Counted from the stretch's first letter, positions 8,592 to 18,289 are shown. The stretch: DNA of 64,000 nucleotides from Rhizobium sp. L51/94 (GCF_019355555.1 NZ_CP072141.1:349501-413500), one strand, 5' to 3'. Notes: generated by a model from the sequence alone, not told the origin. Numbers and translations are program-made.

Positions 8592-9314
8592 ATGGAACAG
8601 ATGACACGAAACACGCTCGATCCGGCGACGATGCGGCAGGTAGCAGGTGGTGAAAATCCCCCGCGCCGCAGCGTTTTCCGTCGGATTATGCGTTGGACGG
8701 GCTTTGCCACCATTCTTGCCGGCGCCATCCTTTTCGGTGGCTTCCTGCGCTTTGCTGATTCGGTCACCACCCTACGGCCGCCACTTGATCCAAAGGCCGA
8801 CGCCATCGTCGTGCTTACCGGTGGCTACCAGCGCATCGACCAGGCGATCGAGCTTCTGCGCAGCGGCGCCGGCAACCGGCTCCTGATATCGGGCGCCTAT
8901 CCCGCCACGACCCGCAAGCAGATCGCCAAGGCGACACAGACGCCGCCGGATCTTTTCGCCTGCTGTGTCGATATCGGCTACGACGCCATCGACACGATCG
9001 GCAATGCCAGCGAAACGGTGAAGTGGATCCATGCCAAGGGCTACAAGAGCGTGCTGGTGGTCACCAACAACTACCACATGCCGCGCAGCATAGCGGAACT
9101 GCGCTATGCCGACCCGGAAATGGATTTCATTCCCTATCCCGTCGTCAACTCGGACCTGAAGACCAAGGCCTGGTTTACCGACCCGAATGCGCTTCGCACC
9201 ATGCTCTCCGAATATGCCAAGGTACTGTTGACCGGTGGCCGCAACCTGTTCGGTTTTGCCCGCCCTGCAGGCCTTCGCTCGCAGGAGCAGGACGACGCGC
9301 AGCACAAGGGCTAG
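8592..9314 (+). CDS. YdcF family protein (DUF218)
   Basis: A 240-residue protein with a cytoplasmic N-terminus, one transmembrane helix at about residues 31-53 (TGFATILAGAILFGGFLRF) and a DUF218 domain. Domain marks are DAIVVLTGGYQRIDQAIELL, RLLISGAYP and VVTNNYHMPRS. Family members such as E. coli SanA and YdcF are linked to envelope integrity; the enzymatic activity is not established. An in-frame TTG nine bases upstream and an ATG at 8601 are other possible starts. It lies 76 bases after ftsX and 86 before plsC on the same strand, the usual rhizobial ftsE-ftsX-ydcF-plsC order. Confidence 0.85.
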   Translation: MEQMTRNTLDPATMRQVAGGENPPRRSVFRRIMRWTGFATILAGAILFGGFLRFADSVTTLRPPLDPKADAIVVLTGGYQRIDQAIELLRSGAGNRLLISGAYPATTRKQIAKATQTPPDLFACCVDIGYDAIDTIGNASETVKWIHAKGYKSVLVVTNNYHMPRSIAELRYADPEMDFIPYPVVNSDLKTKAWFTDPNALRTMLSEYAKVLLTGGRNLFGFARPAGLRSQEQDDAQHKG

Positions 9315-9400
9315 CATCGGCGCCTGCCGTCTTTTTATTGAGATCGATATCGTGTAGGCACGGGATCAGGCGCCGTCACCAGGCGTGTCGGGACAGCTTC

Positions 9401-10204
9401 ATGATCACCGTTCGTTCGATCCTCTTCAATGCCGCCTTCTATCTGAACCTGATCATCCGGATGATCGTGCTTTCGCCCATCTATTTCATGATGCCGCGCA
9501 AGGCCGGCTACGCCATTCCCAAGGCCTGGGCCACATCCAGCGTCTGGCTGATGGAGAAGATCGTCGGCACCACCTTCGAGATCGAGGGTCTCGAGAACAT
9601 TCCGAAGGGCGGCTACATGTTTGCGCCGAAACACCAGTCTTTCTGGGATACGTTTGCGCTGCTCCCCTACCTCGACGATCCCGTCTATATCCTGAAGCGC
9701 GAGCTTTTATGGATCCCGCTGTTCGGCTGGTATGCCAAGAAGCAGCAGATGATCCCGGTCAATCGCGGCGCCCGTGGCAAGGTGATGGTCGAGGTCCTCA
9801 GGCGCACGCGCGAGGTTCTGGCGGCAGGCCGACAGCTGATCATCTACCCCGAGGGCACGCGCCGCCCGCCCGGTGCCGAGCCCGTCTACAAATACGGCAT
9901 TGCGCGCATGTACCGCGATCTCGATGTGCCGGTGGTGGCGGTCGCCATGCACCCCGGACTGTTCTGGCCACGCCGCGATTTTCGTCGCTATCCCGGCCAT
10001 TTCAAGGTCCGCATCCTGCCCCCGATCCAGCCGGGTATGGACCCCGATGCCTTTTTCGCTCACCTGATCAAGGTGACCGAGGCTGCCAGCGACGAACTGC
10101 TGCAGGAAACCGTGGCCCGCAATCCGGACCTGCCGCTACCGCCGACGGCCATCGAAAGACTGGCAATCCTGCGCAGTTCCCCGTCGGCAGAGGCCAGCGG
10201 CTGA
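9401..10204 (+). CDS. plsC: 1-acyl-sn-glycerol-3-phosphate acyltransferase
   Basis: A 267-residue membrane acyltransferase that makes phosphatidic acid from lysophosphatidic acid. A hydrophobic N-terminal segment (about 9-30) anchors it. The catalytic HX4D is HQSFWD (H78, D83), block II with VNRGARGK is near 120-127, and block III is YPEGTRRPPG at about 149-158. The ATG at 9401 has GGGA seven bases upstream; the longer in-frame reading back to 9023 runs through the ydcF gene and is rejected. It ends two bases from the stop of the convergent ChaC gene. The orthologues in rhizobia also sit after ftsX and ydcF. Confidence 0.93.
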   Translation: MITVRSILFNAAFYLNLIIRMIVLSPIYFMMPRKAGYAIPKAWATSSVWLMEKIVGTTFEIEGLENIPKGGYMFAPKHQSFWDTFALLPYLDDPVYILKRELLWIPLFGWYAKKQQMIPVNRGARGKVMVEVLRRTREVLAAGRQLIIYPEGTRRPPGAEPVYKYGIARMYRDLDVPVVAVAMHPGLFWPRRDFRRYPGHFKVRILPPIQPGMDPDAFFAHLIKVTEAASDELLQETVARNPDLPLPPTAIERLAILRSSPSAEASG

Positions 10205-10206
10205 GC

Positions 10207-10752
10207 TCAGGCAGCGCCTCGCAACCGCAACACTTCTTCATTGACGCTCTCGAGCCAGGCATCGCGGATGCCAGCCTCGCGGAGATGGGTGAGCGTATTG
10301 AACACATAGGCATCGTTTGGCCCGGACTGGCCGACGGAGACATCGACGATGCGGGCAGCTGTCAGCGGATCGAGCGCGCCGGCATATTGCCTGTGATGGC
10401 GGTCGACCACATAAGCCACAGCGGTCACCCGGCGGCCGTCTGCAAGCCGGATCGGAGCGAGGCGCTCGAGGTAGACCCTGGTCACCAGTTCCCGCTCCCT
10501 GAGGTAGGAAAGCACTGCATCCCTGTCCGCGTCCGCCACCCGGAACGCCACGCCACGGCAGGCCCCGCCACGGTCGAGGCCGAGCACCAACCCGGGGCTG
10601 GCCTCGCTGCCACGATGCACCCAGGAATAAACGCAGAGCGAACGGCGATAACCGAAAATGACGGCATCCGCTTGTTCCAAAAAGGCGAAACCCGGATTCC
10701 ACATGAGCGATCCGTAGCCAAACACCCAAAATTCGTCCATATCCAAAGCCAT
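10207..10752 (-). CDS. Gamma-glutamylcyclotransferase, ChaC family
   Basis: A 181-residue protein with the ChaC signature FGYGSLMWNPGF near the N-terminus (the YGSL loop binds the gamma-glutamyl group), GYRR and CVYSWVHRG, GACRGVAFRV, and LSYLREREL, where the catalytic glutamate of this fold lies. ChaC enzymes cut glutathione to 5-oxoproline and Cys-Gly in the cytosol. Three in-frame starts are possible: 10779 (which would touch the divergent gene), 10752 and 10740; none has a strong ribosome binding site, and 10752 is a compromise. It is convergent with plsC and divergent from the DUF2125 gene. Confidence 0.85.
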   Translation of the reverse strand: MALDMDEFWVFGYGSLMWNPGFAFLEQADAVIFGYRRSLCVYSWVHRGSEASPGLVLGLDRGGACRGVAFRVADADRDAVLSYLRERELVTRVYLERLAPIRLADGRRVTAVAYVVDRHHRQYAGALDPLTAARIVDVSVGQSGPNDAYVFNTLTHLREAGIRDAWLESVNEEVLRLRGAA

Positions 10753-10790
10753 ACTCACATCAGCATTGCTGTGCACCATTGGAGAACATC

Positions 10791-11807
10791 ATGTCAGCGT
10801 CAAGCCAGAGCGAGCGATCCGGCAGAGGCTTCCGGGGGATGTTCATCCTTTTGGGGATCATCGTCCTGCTGGCCGCAGTCTACACCGCCGGCTGGTTCTA
10901 TGCCGCCTCGGCGCTGAAGACCAATGTCCTGCGGGCGCTGGGCAAACAGGATGCGGCAGGCTTTACCGGCCAGTGTACGGACCTCGACCAGCAGGGCTTT
11001 CCCTTCCGCATCGGCCTGACCTGCTCCAAGGTCCAGGTCGACGACCACACACGGGGTGTGTCCGCCACCTTCGACGACCTCAGCGCCTCGGCTCACGTCT
11101 ACGCGCCCGGCAACATCGAGTGGCAGCTGAATTCCCCGGCAGAGATCCGAACCTCGCAGGGACTGACCATCTCCTCCGAATGGGCAGCGCTACAATCCAC
11201 CATGGTCACCCGGGGCAACGGCATCGAGCAGGGCGCCACCACGATCAACGGCCTCAAGACCGCCGTCGTCTCCTCGGCAACCGGCCAGACGGTGAATTTT
11301 ACGGCCGACAAGACGGAGATCCATGTCCGCCAGAACGGTGAAGACCTCGAAGCCGTCTTCGAGGTGAAGAACTCCAACGCCATCATCAAGGATTTCCCGC
11401 AGCTTCCGGCGCTCGCGGCCGAGATCGATGTGACGCTGACCGGCAAGGCGGGGCTGCTCGACGGCAGCGAAAAGGACGGGCGCGGCCTGTTTGGCGCATC
11501 GGGTATCCTGCGCAAGGTAACGACCGACATCGGCGACGGCCGTATCATGACCCTGTCAGGGCCGTTCTCCTTCGACGACGACGGCTTTCTGTCCGGCCAG
11601 TTCAAGCTGGAGATCCAGCAGATCAGCCATTGGCGCGACAGCATCAAGCAGGCGATCCCTGCCGCCAAGCAGACGGTGGACATGGCCGGCAAGCTGCTGA
11701 AGGCGCTCGCCGCCGGCGAGGACAAGGTGTCCGTCGATCTCACCGTCGATCACGGCGCGGTCACGCTCAGCGGCTTCATCCCGGTCGGCAAGATCCCGCC
11801 GATCTGA
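10791..11807 (+). CDS. DUF2125 family protein
   Basis: A 338-residue protein of the alphaproteobacterial DUF2125 family, function unknown. After a short cytoplasmic start there is one hydrophobic helix (about residues 17-40, FILLGIIVLLAAVYTAGWFYAASAL) acting as an uncleaved signal anchor. The rest is a beta-rich exported domain with two conserved cysteines in GQCTDLDQQGFPFRIGLTCSK that could form a disulphide. The ATG at 10791 follows GGAG by six bases; the TTG at 10779 is less likely. The extended beta pattern resembles AsmA-like or lipid-transport bridge proteins, but this is only a visual impression. Confidence 0.8.
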   Translation: MSASSQSERSGRGFRGMFILLGIIVLLAAVYTAGWFYAASALKTNVLRALGKQDAAGFTGQCTDLDQQGFPFRIGLTCSKVQVDDHTRGVSATFDDLSASAHVYAPGNIEWQLNSPAEIRTSQGLTISSEWAALQSTMVTRGNGIEQGATTINGLKTAVVSSATGQTVNFTADKTEIHVRQNGEDLEAVFEVKNSNAIIKDFPQLPALAAEIDVTLTGKAGLLDGSEKDGRGLFGASGILRKVTTDIGDGRIMTLSGPFSFDDDGFLSGQFKLEIQQISHWRDSIKQAIPAAKQTVDMAGKLLKALAAGEDKVSVDLTVDHGAVTLSGFIPVGKIPPI

Positions 11808-11831
11808 GGCGGTACGCCTTGAGACCGAGCG

Positions 11832-12764
11832 TCACGGCGCTTTCGGATCGAGCGCGTGTCGGCCGAAATCGGGGGCGTCGACATCCTGGCCGGCCTCGAT
11901 GATGGAGCGGCGGACGGCGCGGGTGCGGGTGAAGAGTTCCATGATCTTGTCGCCCTCGCCCCAGCGGATCGCCCGCTGCAGATAGGCGAGATCTTCGGAA
12001 AACCGCGCCAGCATCTCGAGGATCGCATCCTTGTTGTGCAGGCAGACATCGCGCCACATGGTGGGATCGGAAGCTGCCAGGCGGGTAAAGTCGCGAAAGC
12101 CGGAGGCGGAATATTTGATCACTTCCGACTGCGTCACCGTCTCGAGATCGGCTGCCGTCCCGACGATGTTGTAGGCAATCAGGTGCGGCAGGTGGCTGAC
12201 GATGGCCAGCACCTTGTCATGGTGTTCAGCGTCCATTTCGTCGACACGGGAACCAAGTGTCTCCCAGAAATGCCGCAGCACCTTCAGCGCCGTCTCGTCC
12301 GTGCCTTCGACAGGCGTGAAAATGCACCAGCGTCCCCGGAAAAGACCAGCAAAACCCGCGTCGGGCCCCGATTTTTCCGTGCCTGCGAGGGGGTGGCCCG
12401 GAATGAAATGCACGCCCTCCGGAATATGCGGTTGCATCTGCGCGATGACCGAGGCCTTGGTCGAACCGACATCGGTGACGATGGCACCCTGCTTCAGATA
12501 CGGGGCAATCTCGATGGCGACACTCTCCGAGGAGCCCACAGGCACCGAGACGATGACGAGATCGGCACCCTTGACGGCCTCGCCCGACGACAGCGTGTAG
12601 CGGTCGCCCAGTCGCAGTTCCTCGGCCCGCTTCAGCGTCTCTGCGCCGCGCGTCGCGATGACGACCTCACGGGCAAGACCGAGCCCACGGATGTCATGGG
12701 CGAGAGACGAGCCGATCAGTCCGATGCCGATCAGCGCGATCCGGTCGAACTGGACATCGCTCAT
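11832..12764 (-). CDS. tyrC: Prephenate/arogenate dehydrogenase
   Basis: A 310-residue NAD(P)-dependent dehydrogenase of tyrosine synthesis. The Rossmann motif is [11 protein letters not shown] (residues 12-22). VTDVGSTKA, the substrate-binding [10 protein letters not shown] and ITSHLPH-like [12 protein letters not shown] follow, all typical of TyrA-type dehydrogenases; there is no chorismate mutase or ACT domain. Whether it takes prephenate or arogenate cannot be read from the sequence. Its ATG overlaps the stop of the upstream hisC-type gene by four bases (ATGA), so the two are translationally coupled, which fits a shared role in aromatic amino acid synthesis. Confidence 0.92.
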   Translation of the reverse strand: MSDVQFDRIALIGIGLIGSSLAHDIRGLGLAREVVIATRGAETLKRAEELRLGDRYTLSSGEAVKGADLVIVSVPVGSSESVAIEIAPYLKQGAIVTDVGSTKASVIAQMQPHIPEGVHFIPGHPLAGTEKSGPDAGFAGLFRGRWCIFTPVEGTDETALKVLRHFWETLGSRVDEMDAEHHDKVLAIVSHLPHLIAYNIVGTAADLETVTQSEVIKYSASGFRDFTRLAASDPTMWRDVCLHNKDAILEMLARFSEDLAYLQRAIRWGEGDKIMELFTRTRAVRRSIIEAGQDVDAPDFGRHALDPKAP

Positions 12765-13870
12765 GCCTTGCGTCCCATGAATTCGCCGAGTGTCTCGATG
12801 ACACCGCGATTGGCCTCTTCCGTGCCGATGCTCATCCGCAACGAATTGGTGAAGCCGTAGCCGCGCACGGCACGCAGGATATAGCCCCGGCTGGCCAGCA
12901 ACTCGTCGGCATCGGCGGCCCGCTTGCCGTCCACATCCGGGAAGTGGATGAGAACGAAATTGGCAACCGATGGCGTGACCTTAAGCCCGATGGCTTCAAA
13001 CGCCGCAGTCAGCTTGTCCAGCCACAGCAGATTGTAGGTGACCGCCGTCTCGACGAACGCCTGGTCGCGCATGGCAGCGGCTCCGGCGGCGATTGCAGGG
13101 GCATTCATGTTGAACGGTCCGCGAATACGGTTCAGCGCATCGACGATCTCCGCCGGGCCGAACATCCAGCCGACGCGAAGCGCCGCCAGGCCGTAGGCCT
13201 TGGAGAAGGTGCGGGTCATGACGACATTGGAATTTGCCGAGACCAGTTCGATGCCGGCCTCGTAGTCGTTGCGGCGGACATATTCGGCGTAGGCGGCGTC
13301 GAGCACGAGGATCACGTTCTTCGGCAAAGCCGCGTGCAGGCGCCTGATGTCGTTGACGGGCACGTAGGTGCCTGTCGGATTGCCGGGATTGGCGATAAAC
13401 ACCATCCGCGTCCGGTCGGTGACGGCGGCAAGGATCGCGTCGACGTCGACAGTGCAGTCCTTTTCCTTGACCGTAACAGGCGTCGCCCCGGCGCCCATGA
13501 TCTGGATCTTGTAGACGAGGAACCCGTGTTCGGTGATGACGGCCTCGTCGCCCGGTGCCAGGTAGACGTGGCAGAGCAGGCCGAGCAGTTCGTCGGAACC
13601 GTTGCCGCAGAGGATATTCGCCGGATTGAGCCCGTTGACGTCGGCGATGGCCTGCCGCAGCGCCAATGCCTGGCCGTCCGGATAACGTTCCAGCTCGTCG
13701 GCGGCAGCCTTGAAGGCGGCGATGGCCTTGGGGCTGGCACCGAGCGGCGTCTCGTTGGAGGACAGCTTGAACACGCGGGAAAGACCCGGCGCACCTTCCT
13801 TGCCCGGCACATAGGCAGCGATGTCGAGAATACCGGGACGCGGGACGGGCTTGCTGATTTCGCTGCTCAT
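12761..13870 (-). CDS. hisC: Histidinol-phosphate/aromatic aminotransferase
   Basis: A 369-residue class II PLP aminotransferase of the HisC family. Motifs: [13 protein letters not shown] (about 36-48), the NPGNPTG substrate loop (161-167), DAAYAEY (191-197) and [15 protein letters not shown] with the PLP lysine at 224. HisC makes histidinol phosphate from imidazole acetol phosphate, and many homologues also transaminate phenylpyruvate. Coupling to tyrC suggests this copy mainly serves aromatic amino acids, but that is inference. ATG at 13870 has AAGG nine bases upstream; an in-frame TTG at 13888 is the alternative. It is read after the methyltransferase gene, 97 bases away. Confidence 0.9.
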   Translation of the reverse strand: MSSEISKPVPRPGILDIAAYVPGKEGAPGLSRVFKLSSNETPLGASPKAIAAFKAAADELERYPDGQALALRQAIADVNGLNPANILCGNGSDELLGLLCHVYLAPGDEAVITEHGFLVYKIQIMGAGATPVTVKEKDCTVDVDAILAAVTDRTRMVFIANPGNPTGTYVPVNDIRRLHAALPKNVILVLDAAYAEYVRRNDYEAGIELVSANSNVVMTRTFSKAYGLAALRVGWMFGPAEIVDALNRIRGPFNMNAPAIAAGAAAMRDQAFVETAVTYNLLWLDKLTAAFEAIGLKVTPSVANFVLIHFPDVDGKRAADADELLASRGYILRAVRGYGFTNSLRMSIGTEEANRGVIETLGEFMGRKA

Positions 13871-13967
13871 GGGATCGACCTTGGACAAGGGCCGGCATAT
13901 CCGGCTTCAAACATCCCGTGGCATTAATCCGGAATGACGATTTTGTCGAGCAGGAAGCCGGCAACAC

Positions 13968-14723
13968 TCAGCGCTTCGGCTGGGTTTCCTCACGCGTGGT
14001 GGGCACGCCGCGCGGCGCCAGCACGGGCACGAACACACGTCGCGAAGCGCGCACCGCAACCGGCAGGCCCTGGTAAAGCCGTTTCTGCGCCTCGACGATG
14101 ATGACGCCGGAGAAGGCCGGCCACAGCGTCCTGCCGATACGCTCGAAGGCCCGGCGCAGCCTGAGCACCGCACGCAGCTTGGAAGGCGGGAAGAACAGCG
14201 CTTCGGCGGTCGCTCCCGGCGTGAAGTTCGTCTCGCGCAACAGCGCCGTCAGCTGGCCGCGCGAATAGGGCCGGCCCGAGCCGAATGGCGTATGTTCCAT
14301 CCGCGCCCAGACGCCACGCCGGTTCGGCACCACGATCACCAGCCGCCCGCCGGGCGCCAGCACCCGCCAAAGCTCTTTCAGCGTCTCGCGCGGGCTTTCG
14401 GCAAATTCCAGCGAATGCACCAGAAGGACGCGGTCGATCGACGAATCGGGCAAAGGCAGTTCTTCGTCGAAGATCAGCGCCGTCGACGACGCCGATCCCA
14501 TCGGCCAGTTCACCGCCCCCTGCCCCGCCGGCATGAACGCGAAGGTCCGCTCGGTATCGGCGCGAAAGCGGTCGAGATAGGGCACGGAATATCCGAGACC
14601 GACGAGCCGCTCCTCCGGCAATCGCGCCCAGAGCGACGACAGCGCCATGGCAATCGATTGCTCCGCCAGCCGGCCGAGTTCGGAATGATAGAATTGGCGA
14701 AGGTCGACGATATCGGCATGCAT
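13968..14723 (-). CDS. Class I SAM-dependent methyltransferase
   Basis: A 251-residue protein with a type 11 methyltransferase core. The motif-IV/V region LPLPDSSIDRVLLVHSLEF and the following RVLAPGGRLVIVVPNRRG (about residues 118-145) are the diagnostic parts. The usual GxGxG SAM loop is degenerate, replaced by LVGLGYSVPYL near residue 40, so activity is not certain. It begins MHADIVDLRQFYHSELG, the typical rhizobial N-terminus of this family, and the longer frame upstream runs into gloB antisense. It is divergent from gloB and upstream of hisC-tyrC on the same strand. Substrate unknown. Confidence 0.82.
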   Translation of the reverse strand: MHADIVDLRQFYHSELGRLAEQSIAMALSSLWARLPEERLVGLGYSVPYLDRFRADTERTFAFMPAGQGAVNWPMGSASSTALIFDEELPLPDSSIDRVLLVHSLEFAESPRETLKELWRVLAPGGRLVIVVPNRRGVWARMEHTPFGSGRPYSRGQLTALLRETNFTPGATAEALFFPPSKLRAVLRLRRAFERIGRTLWPAFSGVIIVEAQKRLYQGLPVAVRASRRVFVPVLAPRGVPTTREETQPKR

Positions 14724-14810
14724 ACGGTAAATCTTATCAGCCGGCGGTTGGACTTCAAGGCCGCAGCCTCTACATTCGTGTCGACCGACGAAAGTTAGGA
14801 CATTTGAGCC

Positions 14811-15581
14811 ATGCAGCCTTTGGAACTCGACGTATTTACCTGCCGCACCGACAATTACGGCGTTCTCGTCCACGATCCGGAGACAGGCCTCACCGCCTCC
14901 ATCGATGCGCCGGACGCAGCAGCCGTTGCCGCAGCAGCGGGGCGCCGTGGCTGGAAGATCAGCCACATCTTCACCACCCACCATCACACCGACCATGTCG
15001 AAGGCAACCTGGCGCTGAAGGAGCAGTTCGGCTGTCTCATCTTCGGCCCGCTCAACGAGGCGGTCGCCATTCCCGGCCTCGACCGCGCCTATGGTGACGG
15101 CGACAGCTTCAAGTTCGGCAGCCACACTGTCAACGTCATCGAGACGCCGGGCCACACAGCCGGACATATCTGCTACCACTTCGAGGACGACAAGCTGCTG
15201 TTTGCCGCAGATACGCTGTTCGCGCTCGGCTGCGGTCGTCTTTTCGAACGCCCGGCCTCGGACATGTGGGCTTCGCTGCAGAAACTTGCCGTGCTGCCCG
15301 ACGAGACCGCCGTCTATTTCGGCCATGAATACACGCTGGCCAATGCCCGTTTCGCGCTCACCATCGATCCCGACAACGAGCGCCTGAAAGCCCGGGCGGC
15401 CGATATCGAGGCGATGCGCGCCGAGGGCAAGTTCACCATCCCGACGACGCTGGCGCTGGAGAAGGAAACCAATCCGTTCCTGCGCCCCGCCGATCCGGCC
15501 ATCCGCCGCAACCTTTTGATGGAAAGCCGCACCAACGAGGAAGTCTTCACCGAAATCCGCAAGCGGAAAGATAATTTCTGA
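14811..15581 (+). CDS. gloB: Hydroxyacylglutathione hydrolase (glyoxalase II)
   Basis: A 256-residue metallo-beta-lactamase fold enzyme that hydrolyses S-lactoylglutathione to lactate and glutathione, ending methylglyoxal detoxification. Metal ligands are in THHHTDH (56-62), in [13 protein letters not shown] near 110, in [16 protein letters not shown] (the bridging aspartate) and FGHEYT, the last being diagnostic of glyoxalase II. The C-terminal domain with KETNPFLR binds glutathione. The TGA stop overlaps the ATG of the following cupin gene by one base (TGATG), indicating an operon. Confidence 0.94.
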   Translation: MQPLELDVFTCRTDNYGVLVHDPETGLTASIDAPDAAAVAAAAGRRGWKISHIFTTHHHTDHVEGNLALKEQFGCLIFGPLNEAVAIPGLDRAYGDGDSFKFGSHTVNVIETPGHTAGHICYHFEDDKLLFAADTLFALGCGRLFERPASDMWASLQKLAVLPDETAVYFGHEYTLANARFALTIDPDNERLKARAADIEAMRAEGKFTIPTTLALEKETNPFLRPADPAIRRNLLMESRTNEEVFTEIRKRKDNF

Positions 15582-16006
15582 TGCGGCCGGAGGACATCAT
15601 CCGCGAACTCGGCATGCAGCCCCACCCGGAAGGTGGCTGGTACGTCCAGACCTTCCGCGACAGCACAGGCGAGGCGCGCGGTCATTCGACGGCGATCTAT
15701 TACATGCTGCAGTCCGGAGAGCGCTCTCACTGGCACCGTGTGCGGGATGCCGCCGAAGTCTGGCATTACTATGCCGGCGCTCCCTTGGCGCTCGACATCT
15801 CGGAGAATGGCCAGGGCAAGACGACGATCGTCCTCGGGACAGATTTCGCGAGCGGCGAACGGCCACAGGCGATCGTACCCGCCGACTGGTGGCAGGCGGC
15901 GGAAACAACCGGCGACTACACGCTGGTCGGCTGCACCGTCGCCCCGGGCTTTGAATTTTCGAGCTTCGAAATGGCGCCTCCGGGCTGGAAGCCTTCGGAC
16001 GCCTGA
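15581..16006 (+). CDS. Cupin family protein (DUF985)
   Basis: A 141-residue cupin of the DUF985 group, with the typical opening LGMQPHPEGGWYVQTFRDS, the middle IYYMLQSGERSHWHRVRDAAEVWHYYAG (cut here in pieces: HWHR and WHYY are the metal-site region), and the C-terminal VAPGFEFSSFEMA. Members have been structurally described but lack an agreed function. The single-base overlap with the gloB stop suggests coupled translation and perhaps a related role in detoxification, which is inference. The gene ends four bases from the stop of the convergent EamA transporter. Confidence 0.88.
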   Translation: MRPEDIIRELGMQPHPEGGWYVQTFRDSTGEARGHSTAIYYMLQSGERSHWHRVRDAAEVWHYYAGAPLALDISENGQGKTTIVLGTDFASGERPQAIVPADWWQAAETTGDYTLVGCTVAPGFEFSSFEMAPPGWKPSDA

Positions 16007-16009
16007 TTC

Positions 16010-16903
16010 CTATTCGGCAATGGCGACATCCGGCGCTGGCGGACGGCGCAGGATCATTTTATGGGCGGCAAGCACGGCGCCGCCGGTCACCAGCAGGCAG
16101 GCACCGACAATTCCCCACCTCGGCTCGGCAAAGCCGAACAACGTCAGGATCAGTGTCGACAGCAACGGCGCCGCATAGCTGGCGGCACCGAGGATCTGGA
16201 TATCGCCGCTCTTGACACCATAATCCCAGGCGTAGAAGGCAGCCCCGACCGGCAACAGCCCGAGACCGGCTATCGCCGCCCATTGAAAGCCTGTTTCCGG
16301 CCAGACAGTGCTTTCCAGCCCCACATGGCACAGCAGCGACAGGATCGACGTCGCAAGGCAGAAGCCGGTGACGACATCGGTCGAGACGGCATCGAAACGC
16401 CGCGTCAGCAACGAATAGCCTGACCACGTGAAAGCGCAGAGAACGGCCGCGCCATAGCCGAGCCCATAGGCCGCATCGAAATGAAACCCGTTGCGCCCGA
16501 CGATCAGCACCGTCCCGGCGAGCCCGGCAAAGGCGCCTGCGATGTGATACCAGCGCAGCCGTTCCCCCGGCAGCAGCGCCGAGCCGACGACGATGAGCAA
16601 CGGCCAGAGATAGGCGATGAGACCGGCCTCGACCGCCGGCGCATTTCTAAGTGCCGTGAAATAGAGAAAATGATAGCCGAACAGCCCGGCAATGCCTGTG
16701 ATCCACACTTTCGCCGGCTGACGCAGCAGCTTTATCCGCTCCGGCCTGAGGATCAGAACCACAATGCCCGGGATGCTGCCGATGGCAAAGCAGATGGCCG
16801 AAAGCTGGAAGGCCGGCATTGTCCCGGAGGCGGCAGTGAACAGCGCCAGGAAGGACCACATCAGGATTGCCGAAAAACCGATCAGCGTTGCCCGCAATGT
16901 CAT
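16010..16903 (-). CDS. EamA (DMT superfamily) transporter
   Basis: A 297-residue integral membrane protein with about ten hydrophobic helices arranged as two repeats of five, as in EamA/RhaT exporters. Marks include FLYFTALRNAPAVEAGLIAYLWPLL-type sequence in the first repeat (the conserved AxxxGLxxYLWP core) and GAASYAAPLLSTLILTLFG in the second. Proteins of this group export amino acids or metabolites, and the YtfF-like subgroup with YLWPLLIV is annotated as aromatic amino acid exporters; substrate cannot be assigned here. It stands alone between convergent and divergent neighbours. Confidence 0.87.
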   Translation of the reverse strand: MTLRATLIGFSAILMWSFLALFTAASGTMPAFQLSAICFAIGSIPGIVVLILRPERIKLLRQPAKVWITGIAGLFGYHFLYFTALRNAPAVEAGLIAYLWPLLIVVGSALLPGERLRWYHIAGAFAGLAGTVLIVGRNGFHFDAAYGLGYGAAVLCAFTWSGYSLLTRRFDAVSTDVVTGFCLATSILSLLCHVGLESTVWPETGFQWAAIAGLGLLPVGAAFYAWDYGVKSGDIQILGAASYAAPLLSTLILTLFGFAEPRWGIVGACLLVTGGAVLAAHKMILRRPPAPDVAIAE

Positions 16904-16951
16904 TCTGCCCCCTTTGCGACACCGCGCCGGTGTCTGCCGGAGGAGGTGCCG

Positions 16952-17722
16952 TTAACTGCCGTACTTGACCGCCGTGATTGTCACCGTGCCGTACTTGGTC
17001 GGGATGCGGACGTAGACGGGAGCATATACCTTCATGGCGTCCGCCTTGGCAAACCAGATCTCCATGTCGTTGCTCTTGCTCAGGTAGTCGAAATCGGTAC
17101 GGCTCTTCTTGTAGCCGCCGAGAGCTGTGAAATGCACGCCGCAAACGATCGCGTCGCCCTTGAAACCCTCGGTCGAAAACGGCTTGGAGCCCTTCGGAGA
17201 CAGCTTCAGGTTCATGCGCGTCTCGCCGTCGTAGATCGGCAGTGTCTGCGCACAGACGTTGGTGTTTGCCGGAAAAATCAGCCCCGACACCGGATCGAGA
17301 ACGGAGCGCAGGTCTCCCTCGGCAACCGGGATCCAGTTCTGCGGCCGGTGCGGCTCCGGCGTCGTGGTCGACGATGTGACGTTGCCATCGCGGTAAAGGA
17401 CGTCATAGGTGTGCTGCTTGCGGCCGCTCTTGTAATTGAGCGTGTAGCGCGATGTCTCGAGCTTCCGCGGCCCCACGACACCGGCAACATCGGCTTGCGC
17501 CGAGATCGTCGTCACAAGATCGGCGAGGCCCGAGGAACTGACCGTGCCCTTGATGGTGAAATGCTTGTCGATGACTTCGGTCTTGAAATCGGCGTGCGCG
17601 ATCGGCAGCCCGGCCAGCGCCACGCGGTATTCGGTTTCATGCCGCATGTCCTCGGCATGACCCATGGCCGGGAGTGATCCGGCGATAACGGAGACGAGAA
17701 GCCATTTTCCGAGATATGACAT
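16952..17722 (-). CDS. DUF3108 family periplasmic protein
   Basis: A 256-residue exported protein. A Sec signal peptide (LGKWLLVSVIAGSLPAMGHAED) ends at about residue 24. The mature part is beta-rich, with YRVALAGLPIAHADF, TISAQADVAGV, NYKSGRKQHTYDV and a C-terminal VYVRIPTKYGTVTITAVKY, the DUF3108 pattern. The fold is lipoprotein-carrier-like, but no function is established. I chose the ATG at 17722 because AAGG lies eight bases upstream; the ATG at 17737 lacks a ribosome binding site. It is divergent from rpmB. Confidence 0.83.
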   Translation of the reverse strand: MSYLGKWLLVSVIAGSLPAMGHAEDMRHETEYRVALAGLPIAHADFKTEVIDKHFTIKGTVSSSGLADLVTTISAQADVAGVVGPRKLETSRYTLNYKSGRKQHTYDVLYRDGNVTSSTTTPEPHRPQNWIPVAEGDLRSVLDPVSGLIFPANTNVCAQTLPIYDGETRMNLKLSPKGSKPFSTEGFKGDAIVCGVHFTALGGYKKSRTDFDYLSKSNDMEIWFAKADAMKVYAPVYVRIPTKYGTVTITAVKYGS

Positions 17723-17835
17723 CGTGATTGCCTTCATATGAGTGGTAGTACCCTATATAGACACTTGTGACGATGTCTGCGATGCCAACAAGCACGAGCT
17801 TTTTGGCGGAATTGCGGGAAATGCCAAGGTTTGGC

Positions 17836-17864
17836 TTGACTGCCAAGGCTGCGCTGACTATAGA
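17836..17864 (+). promoter_or_regulatory. Sigma-70 type promoter for rpmB
   Basis: TTGACT at 17836-17841, a 17-base spacer and TATAGA at 17859-17864 form a near-consensus housekeeping promoter about 93 bases before the rpmB ATG. A strong promoter is expected for a ribosomal protein gene. Read directly from the sequence; not tested. Confidence 0.7.
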
Positions 17865-17956
17865 ACCGCAACTTTCCAATCATGGCCTGTTGGATTGCGG
17901 AACCGGTTTTGCCGGCAAGGCTCTCCGATGGCAGACAAAAATAAAATAGGTGTACC

Positions 17957-18259
17957 ATGTCCCGCATGTGCGAATTGACCGGCAAGGCCGTCCTGACGGG
18001 TAACAATGTCAGCCACGCAAACAACAAGACCAAGCGCAAGTTCCTTCCGAACCTGTGCCAGGTAACGCTGATCTCCGATTCGCTCGGCCAGCGTTATCGC
18101 CTACGCGTTTCGGCTGCGGCGCTCCGCACTGTCGAACACCGTGGCGGCCTCGATGCCTTCCTTCTGAAGTCCGACGAAACCACGCTGAGCCAGCGCGCTC
18201 GCCTGCTTCGTCGCCAGATCGTCAAGAAGACTGCAGAACTTGCAGCGACCGCTGCCTAA
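17957..18259 (+). CDS. rpmB: 50S ribosomal protein L28
   Basis: A 100-residue basic protein of the large ribosomal subunit. The N-terminus [29 protein letters not shown] is the highly conserved L28 start (quoted in parts: [18 protein letters not shown]). It ends with [18 protein letters not shown], the alphaproteobacterial form. It is somewhat longer than E. coli L28 (78 aa) because of the usual alphaproteobacterial C-terminal helix. AGGT lies five bases before the ATG. It is followed by a strong hairpin and then the queuosine-precursor transporter. Confidence 0.97.
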   Translation: MSRMCELTGKAVLTGNNVSHANNKTKRKFLPNLCQVTLISDSLGQRYRLRVSAAALRTVEHRGGLDAFLLKSDETTLSQRARLLRRQIVKKTAELAATAA

Positions 18260-18289
18260 GCTTTCTTGATCTGACTTTATACGTGCTTT

